In this document: one piece after another, positions 23,620-35,077 of the stretch
Position numbering within the stretch: the first letter of the stretch is position 1
Layout of the letters: each line of letters opens with the position of its first letter
NCBI GenBank assembly: GCA_025716855.1
Contig: JAIXMQ010000008.1
Coordinates: 248,001-312,000, forward strand
Source: Pilaira anomala
Lineage: Eukaryota; Mucoromycota; Mucoromycetes; Mucorales; Mucoraceae
Direction of reading: 5' to 3'
DNA length: 64,000 bases
Notes under the pieces: generated by a model
Seen by the model: the letters and a program-made list of their open reading frames with translations, nothing else
Databases searched by the model: none
What the model was told of the DNA's origin: nothing
Made by a program: the position numbers and the translations under genes

Positions 23620-24420
23620 TAAATTTGTTTTTTACTTATTGAAAAAGAATATCAATAAACTTCTTTTTTGTTTTTGTTTTTGTTTCTAAACTGATTTGAG
23701 TTGCTACTACGAGTTGACTGTCTCCTTCCTGCGCGTCGTCTGTGCAATTTTATTTATGTGTTATGACACCATTACCAAACAGATATTAAAGGGATGATAG
23801 TTGGTATTATTATAAATTTTAGTAATGTGATAACTCGTTCTTTTGTTTGACATTGTCAGTTCATGTTAGTAATGCCAATGGCCTGTAAAGAGTAATGACC
23901 AACTTTTAATGATTCTGTTTTATGACAAGCGTATTACGCGTTTGTAGTAGGTCTTGAGTCGTTCACGAGTGGTTCGTGCAGTTTAATCTATGTGCAACAG
24001 TAACGCAATATATGTATAGCACACCCCCACCTTCCACCCACCCAATACATAAGCTATGTAGATATTGAAGAGGAATCGGATGGATTGTTGTTCTTATTCC
24101 GGTAGTTTTCTCTAGGAGAATATAATAACATCAAGTAATTTAGTTGTTATGAATAGTTATCCATCTCATTTAACTTTTATTCTCTATTCTGCTTCTTACA
24201 TATATGTATGATTTTTTTTTCTCTTATGTATGTATCTGACTGTGATCTTCATTTACTGTAGTAATATATTGAAACAATTGGCTTTACAAAAAAAAACATG
24301 ATTCATCTAAATATTTTGTTGTTTTCATCTGGTTTTTATTATGTAACAAAAATAACAAACAAACAAATCAATTTTACATGTGTTGCGATAGTAGTAGAAA
24401 AACTGATCTCTTGAAGGGAA
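23620..24420. other. AT-rich spacer, nothing recognised
   Basis: Eight hundred bases without a frame of interest, tRNA-like fold or repeat that could be supported. Confidence 0.5.
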
Positions 24421-24421
24421 A

Positions 24422-24492
24422 CCAAGGTTATTTTATTAATAGCAACTTGCTTTTTTGCGGTTCGGCAAGTTGCTAAAGAGACATAACCTTGG
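24422..24492. ncRNA. Nested hairpin 1, candidate structured RNA or MITE core
   Basis: Outer arms CCAAGGTTAT (24422-24431) and ATAACCTTGG (24483-24492) pair perfectly over 10 bases. Inner arms TAGCAACTTGC (24440-24450) and GCAAGTTGCTA (24465-24475) pair over 11 bases, with a 14-base loop. Both strands would fold. This is observed directly; whether it is transcribed is unknown. Confidence 0.4.
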
Positions 24493-24518
24493 AAATCCAA
24501 TCCAAGTTTTTTAATGAT

Positions 24519-24583
24519 CTTGTACAGATCTGTAATTTTGTGAAGTCTTGGGCTGTTTTTGATTTCACAAAATTGTATACAAG
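24519..24583. ncRNA. Nested hairpin 2, adjacent to hairpin 1
   Basis: Outer arms CTTGTA (24519-24524) and TACAAG (24578-24583); inner arms AATTTTGTGAA (24534-24544) and TTCACAAAATT (24564-24574), perfect over 11 bases; the left bulge is itself the palindrome ACAGATCTGT (24524-24533). It has the same two-tier architecture as the hairpin 26 bases upstream. Confidence 0.4.
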
Positions 24584-24865
24584 GTTCTCTTTTGTATAAT
24601 AGAAGCAGTTAATAATACATTTATGCAATTTTTTTATTCTCTTCTTCTAGCTTTACCATCTGTTATCGTGAACATGACAGGGCCCCGAAACTGAATGATG
24701 TCTTCAGTTCTTGACTATCTTCTTTAGAACGGGAAAACATGATTATGGCGTACTGATTGAAAAAATAGAAGTGCTTGGATGAAAAAAAAAAAGGGGGAAG
24801 GTGAAATGATCTAAAATGCCACTTTATAAATACATATAATGACAAAATCTTTTTTCACGGGCTTG

Positions 24866-25480
24866 AAATGTAGTAAAAGAGTACCAGAGAAATTTTTCTT
24901 GGGCAGAAAAAAAAGTAGGACATTCTACAAGGTCACTATATAAATTAGCATACCTTTCTTAAATTATATATATATATTTTTTTTTATTTAAATATCTTAT
25001 TTTCAAAATATAAGGACCGAACAGTAAAAAAAAAAAAAAAAAATTTTTTGGCACATTAAAGTACAGGGAAAGGCTTTTTACAGGCGGAAATTGATGAACC
25101 GGAAATGTTTCTGGGGCAAAAAAAAACACGGTAAAAAGAAAGTAAAATTATCTAACTAAGGCTGCATCATAAAATAATATACTTTTCTATTTTAATAATG
25201 CACTTTTCTATTTAAAAATAAAATTTCTATTAAATATCTTATTTTTAAATTGAGAGAGTTTCAGTCAAAAAGTATGTACAAATTTAAAAATGAATGAAAA
25301 GTACAGAGAGAAATGTTCTTGGGCAGAGAAAAAAAGTTGGATGTACGGTAAAAAGGATGTTTGAAAAAAAAAGTAAAACTATCTACTAAGTCGACTTCGT
25401 AAAATAATATCCTTTTCTAGTTATTTAAATATCTTGTTTTTAAAATGAGAATGTTATGGACAAAGGGTACACACTTAAAA
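24866..25480. repeat. Three diverged tandem copies of a ~210-bp unit
   Basis: Each copy has, in order, an AAAGTAC-AGAGAAAT box, TTCTTGGGCAG plus an A-rich run (24895, 25109 as TTCTGGGGCA, 25316), a segment like GTAAAATTATCTA, an AATAATATACTTTTCT box, and TTTAAATATCTTATTTT. Spacing of the GGGCA box is about 210 bases. Divergence is high, implying an old duplication. Confidence 0.6.
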
Positions 25481-27078
25481 GTTGAAAGAAGTACCTAGGT
25501 ATAGGGATATGATGATTTAGCATTATAGTGAATAATACAGTAATGTCATATCCAGACTCCGGGATTCAATATCAAATAAAATAGGAAGCGCATGAAATTA
25601 TAATAATAATAATAAAAAGATAAAGAGGTGGTGTCCCACACTAAACATTAAAATGATAAAGATATTAATTTCTCACATTAAACTTATGAGAAATATATAA
25701 ATCTTAATAACGTGCTGATATCTTTCTTCTATTATGATATCACATCAATGATAACTCGCTAACTAGTCTGTAAAATAAAGATATACATACCCTCTCAAAT
25801 AACAAAATAGATACAAAATCCTCTTACCCTTTTTACTCTAATAAAAATACAGTAACTAAACAGTCTCAAAATACTTTATTAGTTTTTATCTTTTATTCCT
25901 TACTATCAATTTATTCTACATCACAACATGACAAGAGCTATTTTTTATCATATGTACGTCGACCTGATCAATCTTTTTCTTGGATTGATATTATGTTTTC
26001 CCAATTTCTGGATAGAATTGATAGTTCGTTGTTGGGATAATCTTTATTCCAACAGGTTTATTATTTTATTTTTTGTTTACAGACTACATATAATATTACT
26101 ACTTAATATTGATAGATAAGTAATCTAACAAAAACTGTAATTTGAGTTTTTCACAATAACTATTGATATTTACTATTATATTACTTTGAATTTTACATGA
26201 TTTGAAAGAGCTTTAAATTCTATATTAGAAAACACTAAACAGCTAAGCTTTAAAACCTTTATAATATAAAGATAATATAAAGATATATCTACATTTCTGA
26301 TTTTTCCCTAAAAATGTATTTTTGCACTTTTTGGATGATTTTGATTGAGTGAAGTTTTTTACGCTATAAAAAAAACCTTGGCTATTATGGTACCTATTTT
26401 TTTTTTCTTTATAAAAGAAACTAATTAAGGTCAGTAAACGTGTAGCTTAAAGTGGGGGCTTTGTTACCGTAATGCAATGGTAGTTTCAAAAGGGCTTAGT
26501 TTTTTTTTTTTTAAAAAAAAAAAAGGGTGATTTGGGTAAATTAAACGGATGAATAATGGAATTCCTGTATTAGAAAATCGAGGCGAGTGACGTTAATGAC
26601 TTTTCTCAAAAAAGAAACTTTGAAAGCGAATACAAAAGATGCTTTTTTTAAAGCAGAGCTTATATAATAAAATATATATGTATGAGTCCTGTCAATTTTT
26701 ATATGGCTTTAGTTAAAAGAATAATGACATTCGTTTTTGCAGCATAGTCTTAATATCCCCAATAATAGATTATGCAATATGATCATTCATCAAGTATTAA
26801 CCTTGTATTTGTAGAACTAAGTTGAGTCATGTCTTACAAACAGATGAAGATTTTCGGCGCGCATTGAATAGTTACACACAAATGCCAAGTGCTCTTTGAT
26901 TATTTATTTTAGGAACACGGGTAATAGTTTCATGTAAGTATAAGAAATGCAGTATGAGAACTGGCCGTTATACAGATCCATCAGTTTGACCGTAGCAATA
27001 AAAAAAATATAAATATAGCCGTGAATTTCTTAATTTTTTTCTATTTATATTTGACTTTTTAAAGCTTTTAATCAAGCT
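25480..27078. other. AT-rich spacer upstream of chitin deacetylase
   Basis: No recognised gene. A hydrophobic 63-codon frame at 25928-26119 has no support. The last few hundred bases probably include the chitin deacetylase promoter; a T-rich leader precedes its start. Confidence 0.45.
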
Positions 27079-28395
27079 ATGTACATTAGATATTTTACTC
27101 TTTCCTTGGTGGTTAGTTCCTTGGTGTCTGCGGATCTTTCAAATTACTGGCAATCGTTTTCCTCTCAAATCGATCCAAGAAATATTACTATACCTTCCAT
27201 TCCTCAAACTACAAGCAATGACCCGGTTACTGAATGTACTTACTACAATACTGATCCTGCACTGGTTCTCATTAATAATTCAGAATGGCCTAATATCTGG
27301 GAAACTGCGACGAGCAACAACATACAAAAAAGTGAAGAGTTTACCTCCCTTTATAACTCAATTAACTGGACTGGCGCGCCAAATATTCCTGTCCGTAAAC
27401 TAACTGCTAATGGTGGGCTAGACTTCTCAGGTTACTCTTCTGAATCTGATCCTGATTGTTGGTGGTCTTCTTCACTTTGTACTCAATCTAAATTAACTGA
27501 TTTGAATGAAGATATTGTTCAATGTCCAGAACCTGAAACTTATGGACTTACTTATGATGATGGGCCTAACTGCTCTCAAAATGCATTCTACAATTACTTG
27601 GAAGAGCAACAATTGAAGGCTACCATGTTCTATATTGGATCTAATGTAATTGGATGGCCTTACGGTGCTTTAAGAGGCGTTAAGGATGGACATCATGTTG
27701 CAGGTCATACTTGGTCTCACCAATATACAACTTCTTTAAGTAATGAAGAGGTACTTGCAGAATTATATTATACTCAAAAGGCCATCAAACTTGCTACTGG
27801 TTTAACACCTCGATACTGGCGTCCTCCTTATGGTGATGTTGATGATCGTGTACGTTGGATTGCTTCGCAATTAGGTCTTACGGCAGTCATGTGGAACTTG
27901 GATACTAATGATTGGGAAGCAGGGTTTTCAGCCACAATAGAAGAAGTACAAAATATTTATGATGAAATTGAGGCGATGGGTTCAAATGGTACTTTTAGCT
28001 CCTCTGGTAATATTGTATTGTCGCATGAAATTAATAATACTACCATGACTTTGGCGATCGATAATTTACCAAAGATCGTATCTGCTTATAAACAAGTCTT
28101 GGATGTTGCCACTTGTTATAATATATCTCAGCCTTATTTTGAGGATTTTGAATGGACTAGAACTTTGAATAACTCTATTACGCCTGCTGGAAATAGTTCT
28201 TTACCTACTACAAATAGTTCTTCTACCAGTGATACTGCTTCTGAATCAGTAACAGCAACGGCAGTAAATGGATTCGAAACGACCAAGACTACAACAAACA
28301 GTGCTAATGAATCTATTACATCCGGGGCTTATCGATTTGTTTCTAATTCAATTTTTGAGATCAGTGTATTTACAGCTGCATTGCTTTATTTATAA
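27079..28395 (+). CDS. Chitin deacetylase, secreted, probably GPI-anchored (CE4)
   Basis: Removes acetyl groups from nascent chitin to make chitosan at the cell surface. Intronless, 438 residues. A signal peptide covers about residues 1-18. The NodB/CE4 domain lies at about 150-345 with all motifs: TYDDGP (catalytic Asp160, metal Asp161), HTWSH (His210, His214), RPPYGD at 248-253, the W-x-LDTNDW box near 272-279 and LSHE with His316. A Ser/Thr-rich stalk and a hydrophobic C-terminus after a small-residue site fit a GPI anchor. Several N-x-S/T sites are present. Chitosan-rich walls are characteristic of Mucorales, consistent with the inferred host. Confidence 0.93.
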   Translation: MYIRYFTLSLVVSSLVSADLSNYWQSFSSQIDPRNITIPSIPQTTSNDPVTECTYYNTDPALVLINNSEWPNIWETATSNNIQKSEEFTSLYNSINWTGAPNIPVRKLTANGGLDFSGYSSESDPDCWWSSSLCTQSKLTDLNEDIVQCPEPETYGLTYDDGPNCSQNAFYNYLEEQQLKATMFYIGSNVIGWPYGALRGVKDGHHVAGHTWSHQYTTSLSNEEVLAELYYTQKAIKLATGLTPRYWRPPYGDVDDRVRWIASQLGLTAVMWNLDTNDWEAGFSATIEEVQNIYDEIEAMGSNGTFSSSGNIVLSHEINNTTMTLAIDNLPKIVSAYKQVLDVATCYNISQPYFEDFEWTRTLNNSITPAGNSSLPTTNSSSTSDTASESVTATAVNGFETTKTTTNSANESITSGAYRFVSNSIFEISVFTAALLYL

Positions 28396-29314
28396 TTTAT
28401 CTAAATAAAGTTTTTATTATCTGATTGTTACATCAGATGGTGCAGATTTTTTTCTATTTTAAAATTATTTTATCCTAATATGGAGCTTTTTAATTCATTG
28501 CAAGGTACTCTCGGGGTATCTTCTTCCCGGGTATGAACCCTCCCCGCCTTGTCTGTTTCTAATCAAGATATACATAGTAGTTATTTATTAGTTATATCTA
28601 TAATTTAAGAACTTGTTTAATCTACGGTTATTACTTCCCGTTTAACCATATACATCATAAAGTAATGAATTAGATAAGCCTATGTTTGTTGGAGCATGAA
28701 ACGCTTTTTTTTAAGAGAGTTTGTATCACTTGAATACTACAGAAAAAAAAACTGACATAACTTACGTATGTATGTACATAACAAATTTAATGTTTATTGA
28801 GGTATTAAATAATAAATACATCTGAGGACAAGAATGATCTGTTGTATCACTATATATGATAAGTATTGTATTCGATAAATTTCCAAAAAACAAGTTGTAT
28901 GAAATTGCAGCAATTGATTTAAAATGATATCATAAAACGTTTATAGTATTTTCTGTCAGCCAAATTAAAAAATTTAGTGTTATTTTTAGTCTTCAAAACA
29001 AATCAAATATCAAAAAGGTAAACGTGGCTCGGTTATAGTATTCCGTATCATGTAGTTTTGAATATGTAAGTAACCTGTTTTTCAGCTTCAAATATCACTA
29101 AAGGCTCTGTTTCTGTCTCTCAACCTTTGGTATATATAGATTACAATATTAAATAAAATCAAAGTATTTATAAAAATGGAGAGAAATATGTTAACTATTC
29201 AGGGCAAGAATTACATATTGAAACTCCCCAAAATGTCAATTGCACAAATCAAGTGTGAAAAATTGAGTTTAATTGCCAATAGTTTCTAATTTTTTTTTCT
29301 CACTTTTAATAAAA
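28396..29314. other. Spacer between chitin deacetylase and the PHO81-like gene
   Basis: About 900 bases of AT-rich sequence with a GC-richer island near 28510-28555; no gene, tRNA or repeat supported. It holds the 3' end of one gene and the promoter of the next. Confidence 0.5.
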
Positions 29315-29790
29315 ATGAAGGTTAGTTTTTGCTTATTCGAAAGAGAAGGAAAGCACAGAAGCTTATTTAGACTGACAAAAAAAAAAAAAAAAAAAAACTT
29401 AGTTCGGAAAAAGAATACAAAGTCAAAAGTTTCCGGAATGGAGCTCGCACTACTTGGATTACAAAGGACTCAAGAAGTTTATAGGTTCACTTTCAGGTTC
29501 GGAAGAAACTAAAAAAGCTTCTTTCTTTTTTAAGCTTGAAAGAGAACTTGAAAAGGTAAGTTTGTATTTATATATTTCTTATAAAAAAAGTCATTGACCT
29601 CTTGTAGATCAACACATTCTATCTTCAAAAAGAAAATGATGCTCAAGTCCGGTTAAAAACGTTGTTGAATAAAAAAAAGTTACTTCAGCTTGACCCTAAT
29701 AGGTTAAAGCACTCTTCAGCTCAGTTAGACGCTTTAAACGAAGCTTTTACACAGTATGAACGAGACCTAAACAAACTTCAGGTAATTGAA

Positions 29791-29864
<74 letters not shown>

Positions 29865-32584
29865 TGACAAATAACAATCAAGCGGGGACAGCTAAAAAGC
29901 ATTGCAAATAGAAATACGTTCAACTAAACAATGAAGGGATTCAAAAGATATTAAAGAAATGGGATAAACGATCCAAATCACAAACCAAGGAACTTTATTT
30001 ATCTCGACAAGTAGACATCCAACCATGCTTTAACCCTCAAGTGCTTTTTGAATTGGGTGCACTTTCTTCTTCGAGTCGAATGGAAGTATTAGATATGATC
30101 AAGACAGCCAATAAATCACCTTCTGCACCAAATTCTAGTAATAAACAAAATATACAATCGGATGATATAGAATTAAATCTTTTAAAGGCGGTTGCTTCGA
30201 ATACGCCAGAGCTTGTGAAATATGAATTAAGTCGTATGACCTCTACTTTGGATGAAAATCGTATCTCAAGAGCATTCTTTCAAGCTTGCTCAACCGCTTG
30301 TATTGAAATTGTGCGACTACTGATTGAAACCGGTATGGTTCACTTCGACTATATTGATGATATTAATGAAAGATCTTGTCTACATGTAGCTGCCATGAAT
30401 GGCAGATTAGATATTTTACAGCTTGTAGGATCACAACAGGTGAATCGAAGGGATATTTATGGAAGAACACCGTTACATTATGCAACTATAAAAGGGTTTA
30501 ACGATTGCATTTCATATTTGATAGAGAAAAACGCAGATATTGAAGCTAGAGATCTAGACGAGTTCAGCCCTTTGCTCTGTGCTATTTCGAACGGACATGC
30601 CAAGTCTGTCGAAATTTTGTTAAATGCTGGTGCCAATATTGAGCCCAAGAACGAAACAGATCATATTCCTCTTTCTGTCGCTTGTTATTATGGACATACA
30701 GATATTGCATTGATGTTATATCGACGAGGTGCAAAGAATTTACCAAATACTGAGTTTTTATATCCTCTTCATCTTGTAGCACAACAAGGACATGCAGAAC
30801 TATGTCGTATTCTTGCGAAAGACCATGAATTTTTGGATAAACCAGACGTATATTATAACTGGACACCTTTATTTTGGGCAGCCAATTATGGACATACCAA
30901 ATGTGTTCGTATCTTGATTGAAGAAGGTTGTAAATTAAATCTAAAGGACGAGAATGGGAAGACGGCACTTCATTATGCAGCTTGGGAAGGACATACAGAA
31001 TGTACACAGTTATTGATTGATGCTGGATGCTGTGTTGATACGGATGTACTAGTACAACCCACAGATAATAGTGATAATATGTTGGTAGATGAGGATGAAT
31101 TGGATCAAATACCTTCATTAGAGTTGCCACCACCTATTATTCCGTTCCGCATTTATGGACATAACTATCTTGACAAGAAATATCAAATCCATGTTATTCT
31201 CAAACAAACGCCTATTCGACTTTACGATAATACTCCCATCTCTTCATTAAAACTTGTTATTTCGGTGAAACCAGATACTGGAATCATTCCTCATGGCATT
31301 ATATTACCAACATCTCGTCAAAGAGAAATATTTCATTTTCAACTTGATTCATTAGACGGGTTCTTGTTGGAGTTTGACGTTTTACCTACGTTTGGCACAC
31401 ATATTTTAGGTCGTGCTGTGGTACCCATTTCACTTCTCAAGAAATCCACAGAAGGACATCGTACTATACCACTGATGGATAACCATCTTACTACAGTTGG
31501 AGAATTAGATTTTGATTATTTCTTAGTCAGGCCGTTTTTAGGTGTACAGTTAAAGATCGGAGGTCGTATTGAAACATATTGGAAATCGAAAATAACAGGT
31601 TCAACTGTACTGACAGGCGTAACAGAAAATCATTTACCAGCAACAGTTGTTTCTTCTTTTATCACAGCGTCTTCTTTGTCTGGTGATTATTTACGACTTG
31701 TGGTTCAATTGACAAGAGATGGAGTACCTGTTATTTTTGCTAATTGGATGATTCCATTTAATGGGCTGGATCTGGCCGTCTCAGACTTGACTTTTCATCA
31801 GCTTTCTCAATTGGTAAAAAAAACAGCAGCTCAAAACGGGTCCTTTGAGTTCACAGGAAATATTGATTTAGTAAATCAATTACAAAATGACGATGCTGTT
31901 CTCACATTATCTCAAATCCTTGAAAGGTTACCCAACTCCATGGGTGTCTTACTCGATATGAAATACCCAAATGTAGACGAATTAGATATACATCCATTTC
32001 CCAATATTCTTGATAAAAATGAATTTGTGGATACGATTTTGTCATGTATATACGGTCATGTGCGCTCTTTACCCTCAGATGTACCAAATACTCGTATTGT
32101 ATTTACTTCTTTTAACCCTACAGTGTGTACTGTTGTAAACTGGAAGCAACCAAATTGTAAGTAGAGATGATAATGGATATCACTCGAGCTCTAATATATT
32201 TATTTATTTATTCAAATAGATCCTGTGTTCTTTAGCACTTGTTGTATGATTGATAAGGGTGAACCTAAATATAAATCAATCGGAAATCCTGAAATTAATG
32301 TATCGTTGAGGCCTTATTCTAATGCTCTTCGAACCTCATTAAAGGAAGCTGTCAAATTTGCCAAACGAAATAATTTATTAGGTGTCATATCAGATGCAGC
32401 TACATTAGTACGTATTCCTTCTCTCATCTCAAATATCAAAGAAAGTGGACTTGTTTTGGTGACATTTGGTGATATGAATCAAGATCCGAAATGTGTAGAA
32501 ATACAAAAGAGACAAGGAGTAGATGCTTTTATGATAAATGGACTTGTGCATTATAACATTGAAATGGCAGGGTCAATAAAATAA
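29315..32584 (+). CDS. PHO81/NUC-2-like SPX-ankyrin protein with degenerate GDPD domain
   Basis: Probable phosphate-starvation regulator. The model is join(29315..29320, 29403..29555, 29608..29781, 29912..32156, 32220..32584), 2943 bases, 980 residues. Exon 1 is only ATGAAG; joining it to exon 2 restores the family's MKFGK start. The SPX domain (FPEWSSHYLDYKGLKKFI, then a long helix and VQLNNEGIQKILKKWDK) fills about residues 1-150. Ankyrin repeats occupy about 225-490. The C-terminal region aligns by eye with the GDPD domain of GDE1/PHO81, including ETYWKS and QLTRDGVPVI. But the HRG, ENT and acid residues of active phosphodiesterases are replaced (FDVQL is LVVQL, YHD is FAN). This points to a PHO81/NUC-2-type CDK inhibitor rather than GDE1 enzyme. 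Intron 3 contains a 70-base A run. Confidence 0.87.
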
Positions 32585-32738
32585 TTTAGTTCAAGTTATG
32601 CAGTTATTCAAATAACTGTCTTCTTACTTGCGATTGTAACAAGGAAATATACCCATATACATTTTTATTTATTATAAAAAAATGGCTTTTTTTTTTCTTT
32701 TCAATAATTTATTGTTGTGTTTGTACATTATGAATATC

Positions 32739-34520
32739 TTAAGCTACAACAGGAGCAGCTTCCAGATTGAGCTTGGTAATTTTGTTCCTCCAAGCTATAT
32801 CAAGGCACAATGTACTATTCCTCCTATTAGATTCCAAAGGATTATCGTAATCAGACCACATAATTCCTTGTTTACCTTCTTTCCAAGAGAATGTGTAATA
32901 TTGAATGCCCTTCACATTAACCGAGACTTCTTTTAATTGTTCTTGGTGAGGAAAGTGGAGTTGCAATAAACCGCAACTACGATTTGAAAAGTCAGCACTA
33001 AGCCTAAATTCTTCCAAACGTGGGCAAGATTGCAATGAAAACATTAAGACATGGTTTATTTTATCTATCTCAATATCACCTTCACAAGTGAGTTCGATCT
33101 CCAAGCATTTAATGTTTGATTTGGTGATTGGCATTATATCCACTACTTCGTTGGCGTCCACTTTAATTGATTGTAAAGTAAGGACCGCTAATAAAGGCAA
33201 AGTTTTTAAGACTTGTACCAAAGTTTTATAATGCATTAGTAAATCAAGGTGAAGACTGGTCAAGCTTAGGAAATCGAGTGAGAGTTTTGTCAAGACAGTA
33301 TGGAATGAACCAATCGTATCTTCATCAAGTTCTAAATCCCAAGTATACAATGTTAATTCATTTAAGGTCTTTGCTTGTGTTGAAGCACTGATATAGTCCG
33401 CTTGTATCTCCATGTCATCCATTTTATCGGCAAAGAGATATATTTCTTTTAATTTTGCATGACTGTCATCAATTGTTTCCATAATGGAGTTTGTGATTGG
33501 ATATAGCTGTCCACTGTAATAACTTAGGTCAGAGGTATTTCGAATTATTGTAGTGATGGATTCTTCGAATTCTGGAATGATTGGAACACCATCGTAATTC
33601 GATAGCTCTAAAACCATGTCTACTAATTTGGTATATTTGACACTAATGTAGGTTAACCAGTTTGCCATGGCCCTTTGTGACTTTTGAATGGTATGTAACT
33701 CTGAACTTGAATTAATGTAAAAAGTGAAATCTATTCTTCTTACAAAAGCAGCAGGAGATTTGTTGGCAATGGCTAAGTTAGGAATCGCAGACCTTGATTG
33801 ACAGCTGGGTGACATACATACAAAGTTCAGTTGCAACTCTTCCAATTTTGGTATGTTTTGATGTATTTGCTCCATATCATCTAATGCAAGTACAGGTTTC
33901 TCAAAATGAAGGTACTTTAATGACTGTACGTATTTCAAGTTCTTTATTATTTCTTTAACTATAGGAATGACGCGCTGCATGGTTGAGGCTCCGTAGTGCT
34001 GATCCAAATGCAAACGTTGAAAGGAAACAGAGAGCTTGGTTAAGTTTGTCAGTTTAGATGACCTAAGAATCAGAGTCACAAATGGCAATCGCTCAAGAAT
34101 CACTCGAATATACTCAAGTTTGTCCCATTTTTTAAACTCGTGTTGATAAACTTGTAATGATGGAATACTAGTAATGGATTTACGTAAAGATTGTCTTTCT
34201 TCCCATGGCCGATCTTCTTCAGACCACTCAAGCCCCTTTATGTTCACAAAGTATTGAGGCATCAGCAGTATAGAATATATATCTAGCTGAAAGTTATTTA
34301 TAATCAATGTTTTGACTTGTTTCTTTAGATGTGGGTGGTTGTCAAATGTCTCAATCGTTCTGTCGAATCGATCAACGCTATCCAACTTGAGTTCTTGATA
34401 TAAACAATGATCACGTATAATGGTGTACCATCTCTTACAAACCAAAGCAAGACGCACCCTGTCAGATTTCCTTAAAAGTAGAAATGTAGTAACAAAATGT
34501 TCTGTAGGTAACCTATCCAT
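32739..34520 (-). CDS. F-box protein with leucine-rich-type repeats
   Basis: Intronless, 593 residues. The N-terminus (LPTEHFVTTFLLLRKSDRVRLALVCKRWYTII) is a standard F-box of about 40 residues, predicted to bind Skp1 in an SCF ubiquitin ligase. The rest has irregular leucine-rich helices and strands typical of fungal F-box/LRR substrate receptors. No substrate can be inferred. It converges with the PHO81-like gene with about 155 bases between stops. These families expand rapidly in Mucorales; a broken F-box-like gene lies near 43-44 kb. Confidence 0.8.
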   Translation of the reverse strand: MDRLPTEHFVTTFLLLRKSDRVRLALVCKRWYTIIRDHCLYQELKLDSVDRFDRTIETFDNHPHLKKQVKTLIINNFQLDIYSILLMPQYFVNIKGLEWSEEDRPWEERQSLRKSITSIPSLQVYQHEFKKWDKLEYIRVILERLPFVTLILRSSKLTNLTKLSVSFQRLHLDQHYGASTMQRVIPIVKEIIKNLKYVQSLKYLHFEKPVLALDDMEQIHQNIPKLEELQLNFVCMSPSCQSRSAIPNLAIANKSPAAFVRRIDFTFYINSSSELHTIQKSQRAMANWLTYISVKYTKLVDMVLELSNYDGVPIIPEFEESITTIIRNTSDLSYYSGQLYPITNSIMETIDDSHAKLKEIYLFADKMDDMEIQADYISASTQAKTLNELTLYTWDLELDEDTIGSFHTVLTKLSLDFLSLTSLHLDLLMHYKTLVQVLKTLPLLAVLTLQSIKVDANEVVDIMPITKSNIKCLEIELTCEGDIEIDKINHVLMFSLQSCPRLEEFRLSADFSNRSCGLLQLHFPHQEQLKEVSVNVKGIQYYTFSWKEGKQGIMWSDYDNPLESNRRNSTLCLDIAWRNKITKLNLEAAPVVA

Positions 34521-34766
34521 AGAAGTATACTTTATAAATCCGTAATAAAAAAAAGAAGGAAAAGTAAAAAAAAAAAAAAAAATTGGTTTGTTATTTTTCT
34601 GAAATATTTATATTCTTAAAAAAAAATCATTCGCTCTTTAACTTTTTCTTTGTACTCCAAACAAACTGTTAAATAATGATGGTTGGCAAAAAATAGTGGT
34701 AACTATGCAATTTACATTAAAACGATTGGCTGTTGATAAAACAAATTCAGGACAACAAACTGTTAC

Positions 34767-34804
<38 letters not shown>

Positions 34805-35077
34805 AAGTCATCTTCAAATTTATTAAAACATCTCGTATCCATTATTTGTTATTTACACGACAGTTATGGGAGGGAGGGAAGGGAAAAGGATGCAATAACT
34901 ATTTTTTTTTCAATTTTTTTGGCGAAGGGGTTGATCTATATTATTTCCTGTCTTTTTTCTTGTTATTTTTTAAATGTATTTCTAAAGTATATAATTTACT
35001 CCATATCCATCTCAACATCTTCCTTCTATATATTAAAAAAATAAGTTAGTAAACAAATAATTATACAGAGTAAACTC
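34521..35077. other. Spacer upstream of the F-box gene
   Basis: Homopolymer-rich sequence with a T run at about 34769-34799; no gene supported on either strand. It contains the F-box gene promoter and the 3' flank of the Ebp1-like gene. Confidence 0.5.

Noticed and set aside
25928..26119. 63-codon hydrophobic frame
   Set aside because: Short, T-rich codons only, no upstream context; AT-rich DNA often encodes Phe/Ile/Leu runs.
30582..31133. 183-codon minus-strand frame
   Set aside because: Antisense of the ankyrin repeats of the PHO81-like gene.
29315..32584. Assignment as an active GDE1 glycerophosphodiesterase
   Set aside because: The catalytic residues of the GDPD domain are not conserved; PHO81/NUC-2 type fits better.
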